The notes beneath the pieces are model-generated. The model made no database searches and was not told where the DNA came from. It saw only the letters and a list, made by a program, of their open reading frames with translations. Shown piece after piece: positions 24,786 through 33,075 of a DNA stretch of 37,238 bases. The DNA lies in NCBI GenBank assembly GCA_902547925.1, contig CACCQD010000016.1, forward strand, positions 1-37,238, written 5' to 3'. Every line of letters starts with the position of its first letter. Position 1 is the stretch's first letter. Source of the stretch: an uncultured SAR116 cluster alpha proteobacterium. Lineage in GTDB: Bacteria; Pseudomonadota; Alphaproteobacteria; Puniceispirillales; Puniceispirillaceae. The translations under genes were made by a program, and so were the position numbers.

Positions 24786-25688
24786 TTAGCGTTTCCCAAA
24801 CATGACTTCATCCAGCTTCAGGAACCTAGAAGCCAGGAATAACGCGGCAAATGTCAGCACCAACAAAACAACACCAAGCGCACTGGCTGCACCCCAGTTG
24901 AATTGATCCTCCAAGATAGCCGTGATCTGCATTGATACCAAAATCACCCTGCCACCACCAAGCACGGCTGGCGTCACGTAAAACCCAAGACAAAGAACAA
25001 AAACAATGAGTGATCCCGCCACCACGCCGGGCAAGGAGAGTGGCACAAAAATCTGCCAGAATGCCTGGACAGGGGTGGCTCCCAAATTCGCCGCCGCCTG
25101 AAGAGCATGCGGGTCAATACGGCGCATCGCGGCATAAAGCGGCAGGATCAGAAACGGCAACATGATATGAACCATGCCAATCAGCGTCCCGTTCAAATTA
25201 TGCGCTAGTTTCAATGGTGTATCCCAGAGCCCCAGATCGATTGCGAAGTTATTGATCAAGCCGTTCCGCTGTAACATCACCAACCAGGCGTAGGTTCTCA
25301 CCAGCAGTGATGTCCAGAAGGGCAACAGGACTGTGAGCATGAAAAAGCCAACATATCTGCGCGGAATCTGGGACAGGAAATAGGCCAGCGGATAACCGAT
25401 AAGAATGCACAGCAAAGTCGTGAGGATGCTGACATTGAAGGTGGTTTTAAAAACCCTTGCGTAGGATTTGTACTCTATCATCTTCTGGTAATTGACCAGC
25501 GACAATTGCCCGGAGCTATCAAGAAATGATAGTGAGAACAGCCAACCCACAGGAATGACGATCACCACCAACACCGCAATCAGCGCCGGCAATGACAAGG
25601 CAAAAATTGTTAAATTCTCATGACGTTCGGCAGCCAGTAATTTGTCGGCGTTTAAATGCTCGATTTTGTTGATTTCGGGAGACGCCAT
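24786..25688 (-). CDS. Polyamine-type ABC permease, PotB-like
   Basis: Inner-membrane permease of 300 residues, PotB family. It has a long N-terminal cytoplasmic part, a first span (FALSLPALIAVLVVIVIPVG) and the conserved loop AANLGATPVQAFWQIFVPLSL that contacts the ATPase. The start ATG overlaps the stop of the ATPase gene by one base (TGATG); a GTG one codon earlier is the alternative. It forms the channel with the PotC-like protein. Confidence 0.9.
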   Translation of the reverse strand: MASPEINKIEHLNADKLLAAERHENLTIFALSLPALIAVLVVIVIPVGWLFSLSFLDSSGQLSLVNYQKMIEYKSYARVFKTTFNVSILTTLLCILIGYPLAYFLSQIPRRYVGFFMLTVLLPFWTSLLVRTYAWLVMLQRNGLINNFAIDLGLWDTPLKLAHNLNGTLIGMVHIMLPFLILPLYAAMRRIDPHALQAAANLGATPVQAFWQIFVPLSLPGVVAGSLIVFVLCLGFYVTPAVLGGGRVILVSMQITAILEDQFNWGAASALGVVLLVLTFAALFLASRFLKLDEVMFGKR

Positions 25689-26785
25689 CACTTTGTGCCA
25701 CCCGGAATGACGATCGCATCATTTTTATCTATGGAAACCGACACTTTTTGCCCAAGTTCGAGTGAGTCAACATCATCACCGGCACGCGTGTTGGCTCTTG
25801 ATGTCACAATTTTACCATTGCCCAGCTCGATCATGACAATGGCGGTCTCACCCTGATAAACAAGTTCCGTGATCACACCATCAAAGAAAATTTTACCGTT
25901 TGTTCTTTTTGCTTTTGGTTTTTCCAGCAGCAGCCGCTCTGGCCGAATCACAAGGGACCACTCCTTGCCTGTCTCCTCGTTTGGTACCGGAAGAACTGCC
26001 ACACTCTCATGCACCAGTTGTCCGGAATCATTCCGATGAAGCGGAATAAAAGAGGACTCACCAATGAAACTCGCAACAAACTGATTGGCTGGCCTGTTAT
26101 AGATTTCACGCGGCGTTCCAATTTGTGCCAATTCACCTTCGTTAATCACGGCAATCCGATCCGACATGGTAAGTGCCTCGCGTTGGTCATGCGTGACATA
26201 AACCGTTGTGACGCCTAACTGGCGATGCAATTGCTTGAGCTCAATCTGCATTTCCTCGCGCAGCTTTTTGTCAAGCGCGGACAGAGGTTCGTCCATCAGC
26301 AGGATTTTCGGACCAAAGACAAATGCCCGTGCCAAAGCCACACGCTGGCGCTGGCCACCCGATAGCTGGTCTATGCCTCTTTCCGCATAGCCTGACAATT
26401 GAACGGTTTTCAGCGCCTCCATAACGCGGTGATGTTTTTCTTCAGCAGAAATTTTGCGGAGCTTGAGGGGAAAGGCAACATTTTCGAATACCGACATATG
26501 GGGAAACAGCGCATAATTCTGAAACACCATGCCGACGCCTCGTTTGTGTGGCGGTAGAACCGTTATGTCCTCATCTGCGAAACAGATGCGTCCAGAATCG
26601 GGTCGGTTAAACCCCGCAATCGCCATCAGCAATGTTGTCTTGCCCGAACCCGAGGGCCCCAATAATGTGAGAAACTCACCGGCGCGCACATCTATGCTGA
26701 CTGCATTGAGCGCAAAAACCCGTCCATATTTCTTGGTCAATTCGGTGACCGAAATTGTCAGTGAGGCAGACGCATTAGAAGTCAT
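25688..26785 (-). CDS. Polyamine-type ABC ATPase, PotA-like
   Basis: Cytoplasmic ATPase of 365 residues. Walker A is GPSGSGKTT near residue 43, the signature is LSGGQRQRVALARA, and Walker B is ILLMDEPLSALD. The C-terminal part from about residue 245 is a TOBE-type regulatory domain (SLVIRPERLLL, YQGETAIVMIEL). This is the PotA/FbpC/CysA layout. A five-copy 13-bp repeat and a strong hairpin lie between it and the binding-protein gene upstream, so its mRNA level may differ from that of the binding protein. Confidence 0.92.
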   Translation of the reverse strand: MTSNASASLTISVTELTKKYGRVFALNAVSIDVRAGEFLTLLGPSGSGKTTLLMAIAGFNRPDSGRICFADEDITVLPPHKRGVGMVFQNYALFPHMSVFENVAFPLKLRKISAEEKHHRVMEALKTVQLSGYAERGIDQLSGGQRQRVALARAFVFGPKILLMDEPLSALDKKLREEMQIELKQLHRQLGVTTVYVTHDQREALTMSDRIAVINEGELAQIGTPREIYNRPANQFVASFIGESSFIPLHRNDSGQLVHESVAVLPVPNEETGKEWSLVIRPERLLLEKPKAKRTNGKIFFDGVITELVYQGETAIVMIELGNGKIVTSRANTRAGDDVDSLELGQKVSVSIDKNDAIVIPGGTK

Positions 26786-26819
26786 GTCTTACTCATATTT
26801 GTTTAATGATTGGCTTTTT

Positions 26820-26884
26820 GATCGTGATATTTGATCGTGATATTTGATCGTAATATTTGATCGTAATATTTGATCGTAATATTT
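26820..26884. repeat. Five tandem copies of a 13-bp unit
   Basis: GATCGTGATATTT occurs twice (26820-26845), followed by three copies of GATCGTAATATTT (26846-26884), with no spacers. The array is directly upstream of the PotA-like gene, whose start is at 26785. It could be a variable-number repeat, a binding array or an mRNA leader element. It is not a CRISPR. Confidence 0.92.
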
Positions 26885-26885
26885 G

Positions 26886-26921
26886 AGCGAAACACGAGGG
26901 CTGACGCCCTCGTGTTTCGCT
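26886..26921 (-). terminator. Hairpin after the PotD-like gene
   Basis: A perfect 16-bp inverted repeat (AGCGAAACACGAGGGC and its complement) with a four-base loop, 18 bases beyond the binding-protein stop. It lacks a strong U-run on the minus strand, so it may be a partial terminator or mRNA stabiliser within the operon. Confidence 0.7.
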
Positions 26922-26938
26922 TTGTCTAAGAATGGAAG

Positions 26939-28027
26939 TTACTCGCTCAATAACTCCATATACATTTCCTGAGCTTTCTCTCTGTTCTTTGCGTACCAAT
27001 CTAGGCTTACAGCCAGCATTTTTGATACGTTATTTGGATGTGACGGCAAAGCCTCCAAAAGTTCCTTCGGCGCTGTCGTCACCTCATAAGCCTCTCTGTT
27101 TGTCGGGCCATAGGTGATGTGGAATGGCAGGTTGGCCTGATATTTTGCCTTTGACACCTCACCAAGAAACTTCATCGCCGTGTCTTTGTTTGGCGCGCCT
27201 TTGGGAATGCCAAAGCCATCATAATCACGCAACGCCTGATTGAAGGTGTAGCCAACAACAGCTCCGTCCTTCTTTGCATTGTCAAAGCGGCCGTTCCAGC
27301 CCGTAATCATGTCAACTTCCTGATCTTTCATCAACTGAGCCTGCATAGCGCCAGATTTCCAATAGACAGCGATATGTGGCTTCAGCTCACGAATCTTATC
27401 GATGGCTTTCTTGATACCATCTTCAGTCGACAAAAAGTCATAGACGTCTTCGGGCGCAACGCCCATCGCCATCACGGCAGGCTCAAGCGCACCATCGACA
27501 TTATTCAGACGATAGGACCGCGTTCCCGGAAACTTTTCCACATCCCAGAAATCAGCCCAGGAATTCGGTGCTCCGGCTGTGCCAGGCACCCCGTATTTGT
27601 CCGTGTTCCAGGCAAAGACCGTGGCAAACACATCGGAGCCGACACAATAGTCAGTATAGGTGTTTGGCAAGAAGTTTGACACATCGACAACATTGAAATC
27701 AATTTTTTCCAAAGCGCCTTTGGCTGCGGCAGCAGCGCAGCTACCTGAGCCACTCACAACCAGATCCCATGTCACTGCGTTGGACTCAACCTGCAGCACA
27801 ACCTTCGACATGCTAGCGCCGGACTCACGATTGATCTCGATACCGGAATTCTTTGATGCGTCTGTGAATAATGCGGCATCCTGTGCTTTACCGTAAGATC
27901 CACCCCATGAAACCACAGTGATTGGATCAGCATGGGCCTGACCGATGGCCAGAACTGATAACGCCGCTGCACTCACTGCACCCAAGAGAGTTTTCTGGGA
28001 CCTTTTTGTTGATAGATTGAAATTCAT
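26939..28027 (-). CDS. Polyamine-type ABC substrate-binding protein, PotD-like
   Basis: Periplasmic binding protein of 362 residues, PotD/extracellular solute-binding family 1. A Sec signal peptide (about residues 1-33, ending GQAHA) precedes the mature start DPITVVSWGGSYGKAQ, a hallmark of this family. Other family-like segments are WDLVVSGSGSC and EVDMITGWNGRF. It is the first gene of the transporter set and follows an amine oxidoreductase gene on the same strand by 128 bases. Ligand could be putrescine, spermidine or another amine; the acidic residues that would define a polyamine site cannot be judged without alignment. Confidence 0.88.
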   Translation of the reverse strand: MNFNLSTKRSQKTLLGAVSAAALSVLAIGQAHADPITVVSWGGSYGKAQDAALFTDASKNSGIEINRESGASMSKVVLQVESNAVTWDLVVSGSGSCAAAAAKGALEKIDFNVVDVSNFLPNTYTDYCVGSDVFATVFAWNTDKYGVPGTAGAPNSWADFWDVEKFPGTRSYRLNNVDGALEPAVMAMGVAPEDVYDFLSTEDGIKKAIDKIRELKPHIAVYWKSGAMQAQLMKDQEVDMITGWNGRFDNAKKDGAVVGYTFNQALRDYDGFGIPKGAPNKDTAMKFLGEVSKAKYQANLPFHITYGPTNREAYEVTTAPKELLEALPSHPNNVSKMLAVSLDWYAKNREKAQEMYMELLSE

Positions 28028-28155
28028 CTTTACCTCCCTACTTTTTTGACTGGGGCCCGATCAAGGGCCTCACATTTTGCAGTTCTCCGTCGATGGTCTC
28101 TTCCTAGTCAGATAGTCACAAGACAGGTCTCTGCAGATTCTATTACCGGAAAAGT

Positions 28156-29538
28156 TCACCCCACAGTTTGCGAGGCATCCTCAGCAAATCTTCCGGCTTC
28201 ACCATTTGCTGAATTCCTCTGCGCCCGGCGGCATTGCCACCGATCATACATTCGGTACCACCCAACGATTGCCGGCAGAAACCATGGCTTGCCCCGGTAA
28301 AATGGCCGTGTCGGGAAATCGACATTATCCAGCGCTGTCTTACCCTCGGCAAGGCCTAACACCTGCTGCCCCAGTCTCATTCCAAGATAACTCGCCATGC
28401 CTACGCCCGATCCACAGTAACTCATCGCATAATGCACACCGCCATGCTGGCCAATATGCATCAATTCATCAAAGCTGTAGGCTACCTTACCACTCCATGA
28501 GTGAGACACCCCAATTCCCCTCAATTCAGGAAAAATACGGCATAAATCATGATGTAATTTTGGTCCACTTATTACCGCATTCGTCTCGTTGGCCGATACA
28601 CGGCCACCAAATAGAATTCTGCTACGGTCGGGTGATGGACGGTAATAATATACGACTTTGCAGGTGTCACTTATCACCCGGTCCGAAGGAATGAGGCGGT
28701 CCATAACGGAACTCGGCAATCTTTCAGTGGCAATGACATAGCTGCCGATCGGAATCACCCGGCGCTGCACATAGGGCATCAAGTTTCCGCTATACCCGTT
28801 CGTTGCAATGACAACTTTACCAGCTTTTATTCTTCCTTGCGGAGTGGAAACGATAAAGCCAGCACCCGACCGTTCGATGGCGGTGGCTGGACAAAGGCCG
28901 GTAACGCGAACACCCGCATCCAAAGCCGTTTGCAAAATGCCGGAATAATATTTTGCCGGATGCAAAGACGCGTGATGCGTAAACACAACGCCCCCGAAAT
29001 ACGCGTCTGACCCAATTTCCTGATATTGATCATGACGTGGCACGATCTTTATCGGGGTATTCTCTTCGGCATTCAATCTTTTAGCCTCGGTGACCAATTT
29101 ATCGAAATGCCGTGGGGTGTGCGCCGCGTGAAATCTGCCATTTCTCACAAAATCACATTTGATGTTGTTCGTTTCAACGAAATGCTCAACCCAATTCAGC
29201 GACGCCTCACCCTCTGCACGGATGGCACGGGCCCTCTCATTGCCAAACCTCTTTGACAGTCGATGAAGCGATGGCTTGACGCTGCCGCTAATTTGCCCCC
29301 CGTTTCTCGTGCTGCATCCCCAACCGGGCGTCTGCGCATCTAGAACCTGTGTCGTTTTGCCATGACTGGCGGCAACAATAGCGGCATGCATTCCAGTGTA
29401 GCCTGACCCGATAATCACAACATCTGCCTCTGAGACAACAGACGTGTGTGTCTCTGGGAGTGGCGCGATATCATCGGTCCAGTAAACGTGATGCTTTTCA
29501 GGAAGCGATACGATGTCTGCAGTAGAATTTAATGCCAT
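28156..29538 (-). CDS. FAD-dependent amine oxidoreductase (DAO/PuuB-like)
   Basis: Flavoprotein of 460 residues in the D-amino-acid-oxidase fold family, resembling PuuB (gamma-glutamylputrescine oxidase). The FAD-binding motif is VVIIGSGYTG at residues 41-49, followed by GWGCSTRNGGQISGS, close to the GWGASGRNGGQ of PuuB (remembered pattern). The C-terminal SYCGSGVGMASYLG matches the family end. The ATG at 29538 follows a strong AGGAGGGAGC site; the open frame extends 45 codons upstream but lacks such a site. It probably oxidises an amine or N-substituted amino acid imported by the PotABCD-type system encoded downstream. No glutamylputrescine synthetase gene is seen nearby, so PuuB function is uncertain. 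Confidence 0.82.
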   Translation of the reverse strand: MALNSTADIVSLPEKHHVYWTDDIAPLPETHTSVVSEADVVIIGSGYTGMHAAIVAASHGKTTQVLDAQTPGWGCSTRNGGQISGSVKPSLHRLSKRFGNERARAIRAEGEASLNWVEHFVETNNIKCDFVRNGRFHAAHTPRHFDKLVTEAKRLNAEENTPIKIVPRHDQYQEIGSDAYFGGVVFTHHASLHPAKYYSGILQTALDAGVRVTGLCPATAIERSGAGFIVSTPQGRIKAGKVVIATNGYSGNLMPYVQRRVIPIGSYVIATERLPSSVMDRLIPSDRVISDTCKVVYYYRPSPDRSRILFGGRVSANETNAVISGPKLHHDLCRIFPELRGIGVSHSWSGKVAYSFDELMHIGQHGGVHYAMSYCGSGVGMASYLGMRLGQQVLGLAEGKTALDNVDFPTRPFYRGKPWFLPAIVGWYRMYDRWQCRRAQRNSANGEAGRFAEDASQTVG

Positions 29539-29691
29539 GCTCCCTCCTCTTTTACGGCCTGCCCATTTAAACCACGAGAGATTTTTGAAAACGCTTCGGG
29601 TTCTGGTGGTTACAATAACAGCAAAGTCTCGCTGTGTTGACTTAAAGCTTAAAAACAAATCAAATAAAAACAATTTAATTAATATTATAGA

Positions 29692-29712
29692 AATATAAAT
29701 TTTGTTTATATT
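29692..29712. promoter_or_regulatory. Dyad operator candidate between oxidoreductase and lysR genes
   Basis: AATATAAA-TTTTG-TTTATATT is a perfect 8-bp inverted repeat about 40 bases upstream of the LysR start, in an AT-rich divergent promoter region. LysR proteins typically bind such dyads and control the divergent gene, so this may regulate the oxidoreductase and transporter genes as well as lysR. Confidence 0.5.
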
Positions 29713-29749
29713 GACGCAATCAGGGTAGCGATCAGCGTGAGGACTTCAC

Positions 29750-30670
29750 TTGCAGATCAAGCAGCGCCATATTGAGGTTTCTGATACCATCATGGCTGCT
29801 GGCTCAATTTCCCTTGCCGCAACACAGGTCAATCTCAGCCAACCCGCCGTGAGCATTCCGCTGGCGAAGCTGGAGAAATTCATTGGGTTTAAGCTGTTTC
29901 AGCGTGATCGTGGTTTCTTTGCTCCAACGAGAGAAGCGCTGCTGTTGCAGGATGAAATGGCCCAGGGATTGCTTGTGTTGGAGAGAATTACGCAACGCGT
30001 GACGGAAATCCGGGCTGGTTCGACGGGAAGCGTCCGCATTGCCACCAACGGCGCAATGGCGATCAATTTTCTTCCAGCGCTGATCTTGGCGTACCAACAC
30101 AAACATAGTGACGTCAACATTGACATATTTGTGCGAAGCCCCCGCCAGATTGCCGATTGGGTAAGCACGAAGCAAATTGACATTGGCCTGATTGACACTC
30201 CTTTTTCCGTCGCCGGGTTGGACGCGAAATTTTTCAATCTTGAATGTGTGTGTATGATGCATCGGGATGACCCGATCAGCGCTCAAAAATCTATTGCGCC
30301 TAATGATTTGGCCGGGCGATCGGTGGTTGCCATTACCGGACAACATATGGTGGATCGTCAGTTGGATACGCTGCTGAGCGCTGCAAATGTAACTGTTGAG
30401 AAACACATCTCCAGCTATTATTTCGCGATCGCGCGCAACATCATTGCCTCAGGTGGAGGTGTCGCCATTATCGACTCACCCAACGGAAAGGCAAATTTGA
30501 ATGATGGCGTTGTATGGAGGCCGTTCTCGCCAAAAATCTATCATGAGCAGGCACTCATCAGGGCCTCCGATCAGGAGCTTGGCAAGGCGTCAGCCGGTCT
30601 GTACAGCCTGATTGATCGTTCATTGCAAAGCCTTATTGGCATTGGTAACGCCGGAGAGTCCTATGAGTGA
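29750..30670 (+). CDS. LysR-family transcriptional regulator
   Basis: Regulator of 306 residues with an N-terminal winged helix-turn-helix (SLAATQVNLSQPAVSIPLAKLE, FKLFQRD) and a LysR substrate-binding domain from about residue 90. The start is a TTG seven bases after TGAGGA, giving MQIKQRHIEV, a typical LysR beginning. It is divergent from the amine oxidoreductase gene and its stop overlaps the start of the cupin gene by eight bases. It probably senses a substrate of the adjacent transport or lyase genes. Coinducer unknown. Confidence 0.9.
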   Translation: MQIKQRHIEVSDTIMAAGSISLAATQVNLSQPAVSIPLAKLEKFIGFKLFQRDRGFFAPTREALLLQDEMAQGLLVLERITQRVTEIRAGSTGSVRIATNGAMAINFLPALILAYQHKHSDVNIDIFVRSPRQIADWVSTKQIDIGLIDTPFSVAGLDAKFFNLECVCMMHRDDPISAQKSIAPNDLAGRSVVAITGQHMVDRQLDTLLSAANVTVEKHISSYYFAIARNIIASGGGVAIIDSPNGKANLNDGVVWRPFSPKIYHEQALIRASDQELGKASAGLYSLIDRSLQSLIGIGNAGESYE

Positions 30671-31265
30671 TGATTTTACAGAATTGCTGCAATCAATGGC
30701 GGCCAGTCTGCGCCTGTCGGACCGTCATACCTGCAATCAAATCTGCAACCATGTTGCAACAGCCTTGGATAAGCCCGTCACATCGGCAAATCTCGTTAAA
30801 GATGCACCAGCATCAAACCCCCGGGCATCTCTGGAGACTGTTGGACTGGGGGGTAATGACGCGCATGCGGATCTGGTCCATAACATTCAAAAAACCAGTC
30901 CAAAATTGGCGTGGCGAGAACCTGGCTTTGGAAGACTCCCGGATACCATTGCCAGCCATTTGGCCGTCTGCGAGATCATTGGCCCAGACGGACAAATTAC
31001 CCATGAGGATATCCGCGTCGGACTTCTTCATCAGGCTGCCAACGTCACTTACCCCAGCCACAATCACGCAGCTGAAGAGGTGTATCTGGCATTGACCGGT
31101 CCTCAGGAATGGCAAAAAGATAACGACGTCTGGTATGAAGGCTCCTCGGGAGATTTCATTCACCATTTACCGTATCAACCACATGCCATCCGCACAGCTA
31201 GAACCCCATTACTGGCCCTTTGGGTGTGGACAGGCAACATTGATGGAAGTACTTACCGAATCTGA
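30663..31265 (+). CDS. DddQ/DddL-type DMSP-lyase-like cupin
   Basis: Cupin of 200 residues resembling dimethylsulfoniopropionate lyases of the DddQ/DddL/DddK group, which cleave DMSP to dimethyl sulfide and acrylate. The core YPSHNHAAEEVYLALTG supplies metal ligands His133, His135 and Glu139 and the proposed catalytic base Tyr141; His174 in YQPHAIRT is the last ligand, and Tyr130 and Trp189 line up with DddQ Tyr120 and Trp178 as I recall them. The C-terminal TPLLALWVWTG is also family-like. The ATG overlaps the lysR stop and has a GGAGAG site, so the two genes are coupled. No acrylate-utilisation gene is obvious beside it. A related cupin acting on another substrate remains possible. Confidence 0.72.
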   Translation: MSDDFTELLQSMAASLRLSDRHTCNQICNHVATALDKPVTSANLVKDAPASNPRASLETVGLGGNDAHADLVHNIQKTSPKLAWREPGFGRLPDTIASHLAVCEIIGPDGQITHEDIRVGLLHQAANVTYPSHNHAAEEVYLALTGPQEWQKDNDVWYEGSSGDFIHHLPYQPHAIRTARTPLLALWVWTGNIDGSTYRI

Positions 31266-31313
31266 CCCAAAAGAACTAACCCAAAAAATCCTTTGCAATT
31301 TCAGACTTCGACA

Positions 31314-31328
31314 AACAGTGTAACTGTT
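31314..31328. promoter_or_regulatory. Dyad operator candidate in front of the mttB-like gene
   Basis: AACAGT-GTA-ACTGTT is a perfect 15-bp dyad that abuts a TATATT -10-like element, 31 bases before the methyltransferase start. The position suits a repressor. It also suggests that the methyltransferase has its own promoter, separate from the cupin gene. Confidence 0.45.
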
Positions 31329-31358
31329 ATATTGGGTTGAAGATGTGAAGGCATAGCC

Positions 31359-32909
31359 ATGGCCAAAACGACAACTGGTTCGCGTACAGGTGGGCGGTCG
31401 GCCCGCCGCGCTTTGCGCACGGCAAATGATTTTACGATGATGCCCGGCCTGAAACGCAACATCCCCGAGTGTGAGGTGATGGACGGATCGCAGGTGGAGC
31501 GCATTGACGCCGCCTCGCTGGACATTCTGGAGAATGTCGGCATTCACTTCCGCGATGAAATTGCACTGGAGGATTGGCGGCGCGCCGGTGCAAAAATCGA
31601 GGGCGAACTGGTCTATCTTGACCGCGGCCTCGTGCGCGAACTCATCAGCTCAATCCCGCCAGACTTCACGTATCATGCTCGCAACCCGGCCAATAATCTG
31701 CGCCTGGGCGGTAAATATTCAGTTTTCGTGCCTATGACTGGTGCGCCATTCCTGCGGGATATCGATGATGTGCGCCGTAACCCGACTCTTGATGATCTGG
31801 CGATGTTTCACAAGCTCAGCCATATGTTGCCGGCGATGCACTCCTCGGCGCACCACATTGTCGAACCCTATGATCACCCGGTCAGCCAACGCCATTTGCG
31901 CATCACCTATTCATCGATAAAGTATTCTGACAAGATGTTTATGGGGATGACGACCAGCCCGAAGAACGCCGAGGATGTGATGGATATGTGCGCGATCCTG
32001 TTTGGCGAGGAGTTCATTCAGGAAAACCCGGTGGCCACTGGAAACTGCAATGGCAACTCGCCGCTCGTCTGGGATGAAACCATGCTCGGCGCGATGCGGG
32101 CGTTTGCCGCCCGCCGTCAACCGATTTTGTGCTCGCCCTTTGTTCTGGGAGGGGCCAATACGCCCGCGTCAGTTGCCGCGTCAGTGGCGCAGCTGAATGC
32201 CGAGGCGTTGTCAGCGCTTGCTTACACTCAAGTGATCCGAAAAGGCACACCTGCGATCTATGGCCACTTTCTATCCACAGTTTCAATGAAATCCGGCGCA
32301 CCAATGGCAGGCACGCCCGAGATTTCGCTGATGAACTTCATGATCGGTCAGATGGCGCGGCACTACAACATACCGTGGCGCACATCAAACACGCTGGGCG
32401 GTGCCAAAACCTTTGACGCGCAGGCGGGCTATGAGAGTGCCACAACGCTGTCTTCGGTGATCCATGCGGGCGCCAATTACATCTGGCACTCGGCAGGCTG
32501 GAACGAAGCGGGCATGCATTGCTCTGTCGCAAAATTCATCGTCGATGCCGAACAATGCGCCATGGCCTATCGCTTGGCGGAAGGCCCGAAGTGGCAGGAT
32601 TTCGACGCGGCGCTGGCGACCGTGCCAGATATCGGGCCGGGCGGGCATTATCTGGGGCATCCGCACACATTGGAAAATTTCCAGACTGCGTTTTTCATGC
32701 CCGAATTGTTTGACAACAACTCCATTGAACAGTGGCAGGCTGAGGGGAGTGTCGAAATCACCGAACGCGCACTGAGCTACGCGACAAAATTATTGTCGGA
32801 GTATCAGGAGCCAAAACTCGATGAAGCGAAAGATGAGGAACTACTGGATTACATCGCCCGGCGCGAACGGGAGATCCCGGCCTCGGATGAGCTGAACCAA
32901 AGCCATTGA
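31359..32909 (+). CDS. MttB-family (trimethylamine methyltransferase-like) protein, non-pyrrolysine
   Basis: Protein of 516 residues of the trimethylamine methyltransferase MttB superfamily. Characteristic stretches are IDAASLDILENVGIHF, DLAMFHKLSHMLP, and the barrel segments GNCNGNSPLVWDETML and IRKGTPAIYGHF. There is no in-frame TAG, so it is a non-pyrrolysine member; characterised ones demethylate glycine betaine, proline betaine, carnitine or similar quaternary amines with a corrinoid partner. No corrinoid protein or corrinoid methyltransferase gene is seen in the window, so partner and substrate are unknown. The ATG follows a GAAGG site. It is followed by two SDR genes on the same strand. 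Confidence 0.85.
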   Translation: MAKTTTGSRTGGRSARRALRTANDFTMMPGLKRNIPECEVMDGSQVERIDAASLDILENVGIHFRDEIALEDWRRAGAKIEGELVYLDRGLVRELISSIPPDFTYHARNPANNLRLGGKYSVFVPMTGAPFLRDIDDVRRNPTLDDLAMFHKLSHMLPAMHSSAHHIVEPYDHPVSQRHLRITYSSIKYSDKMFMGMTTSPKNAEDVMDMCAILFGEEFIQENPVATGNCNGNSPLVWDETMLGAMRAFAARRQPILCSPFVLGGANTPASVAASVAQLNAEALSALAYTQVIRKGTPAIYGHFLSTVSMKSGAPMAGTPEISLMNFMIGQMARHYNIPWRTSNTLGGAKTFDAQAGYESATTLSSVIHAGANYIWHSAGWNEAGMHCSVAKFIVDAEQCAMAYRLAEGPKWQDFDAALATVPDIGPGGHYLGHPHTLENFQTAFFMPELFDNNSIEQWQAEGSVEITERALSYATKLLSEYQEPKLDEAKDEELLDYIARREREIPASDELNQSH

Positions 32910-33075
32910 CCGCCTATCAGGGTCTCACTGCCTCCGGTTCCGGTTTTCATTTCGCCTATTTTATGAAGGATTTCCTGTGGCTGGTGGGGCTCGCAGACCG
33001 CCAAGCCAGCTGCCGCAGTCGGGGATTATACAGACGCCAGCGCATCATTTTGAACACTGTTGAGAGGAATTAAAG

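Noticed and set aside
26820-26884. CRISPR-like array
   Set aside because: The units are only 13 bp, abut without spacers, and there are no cas genes.
31359-32909. Pyrrolysine-containing MttB
   Set aside because: The frame is continuous with no in-frame TAG, so the protein is a non-pyrrolysine homologue.
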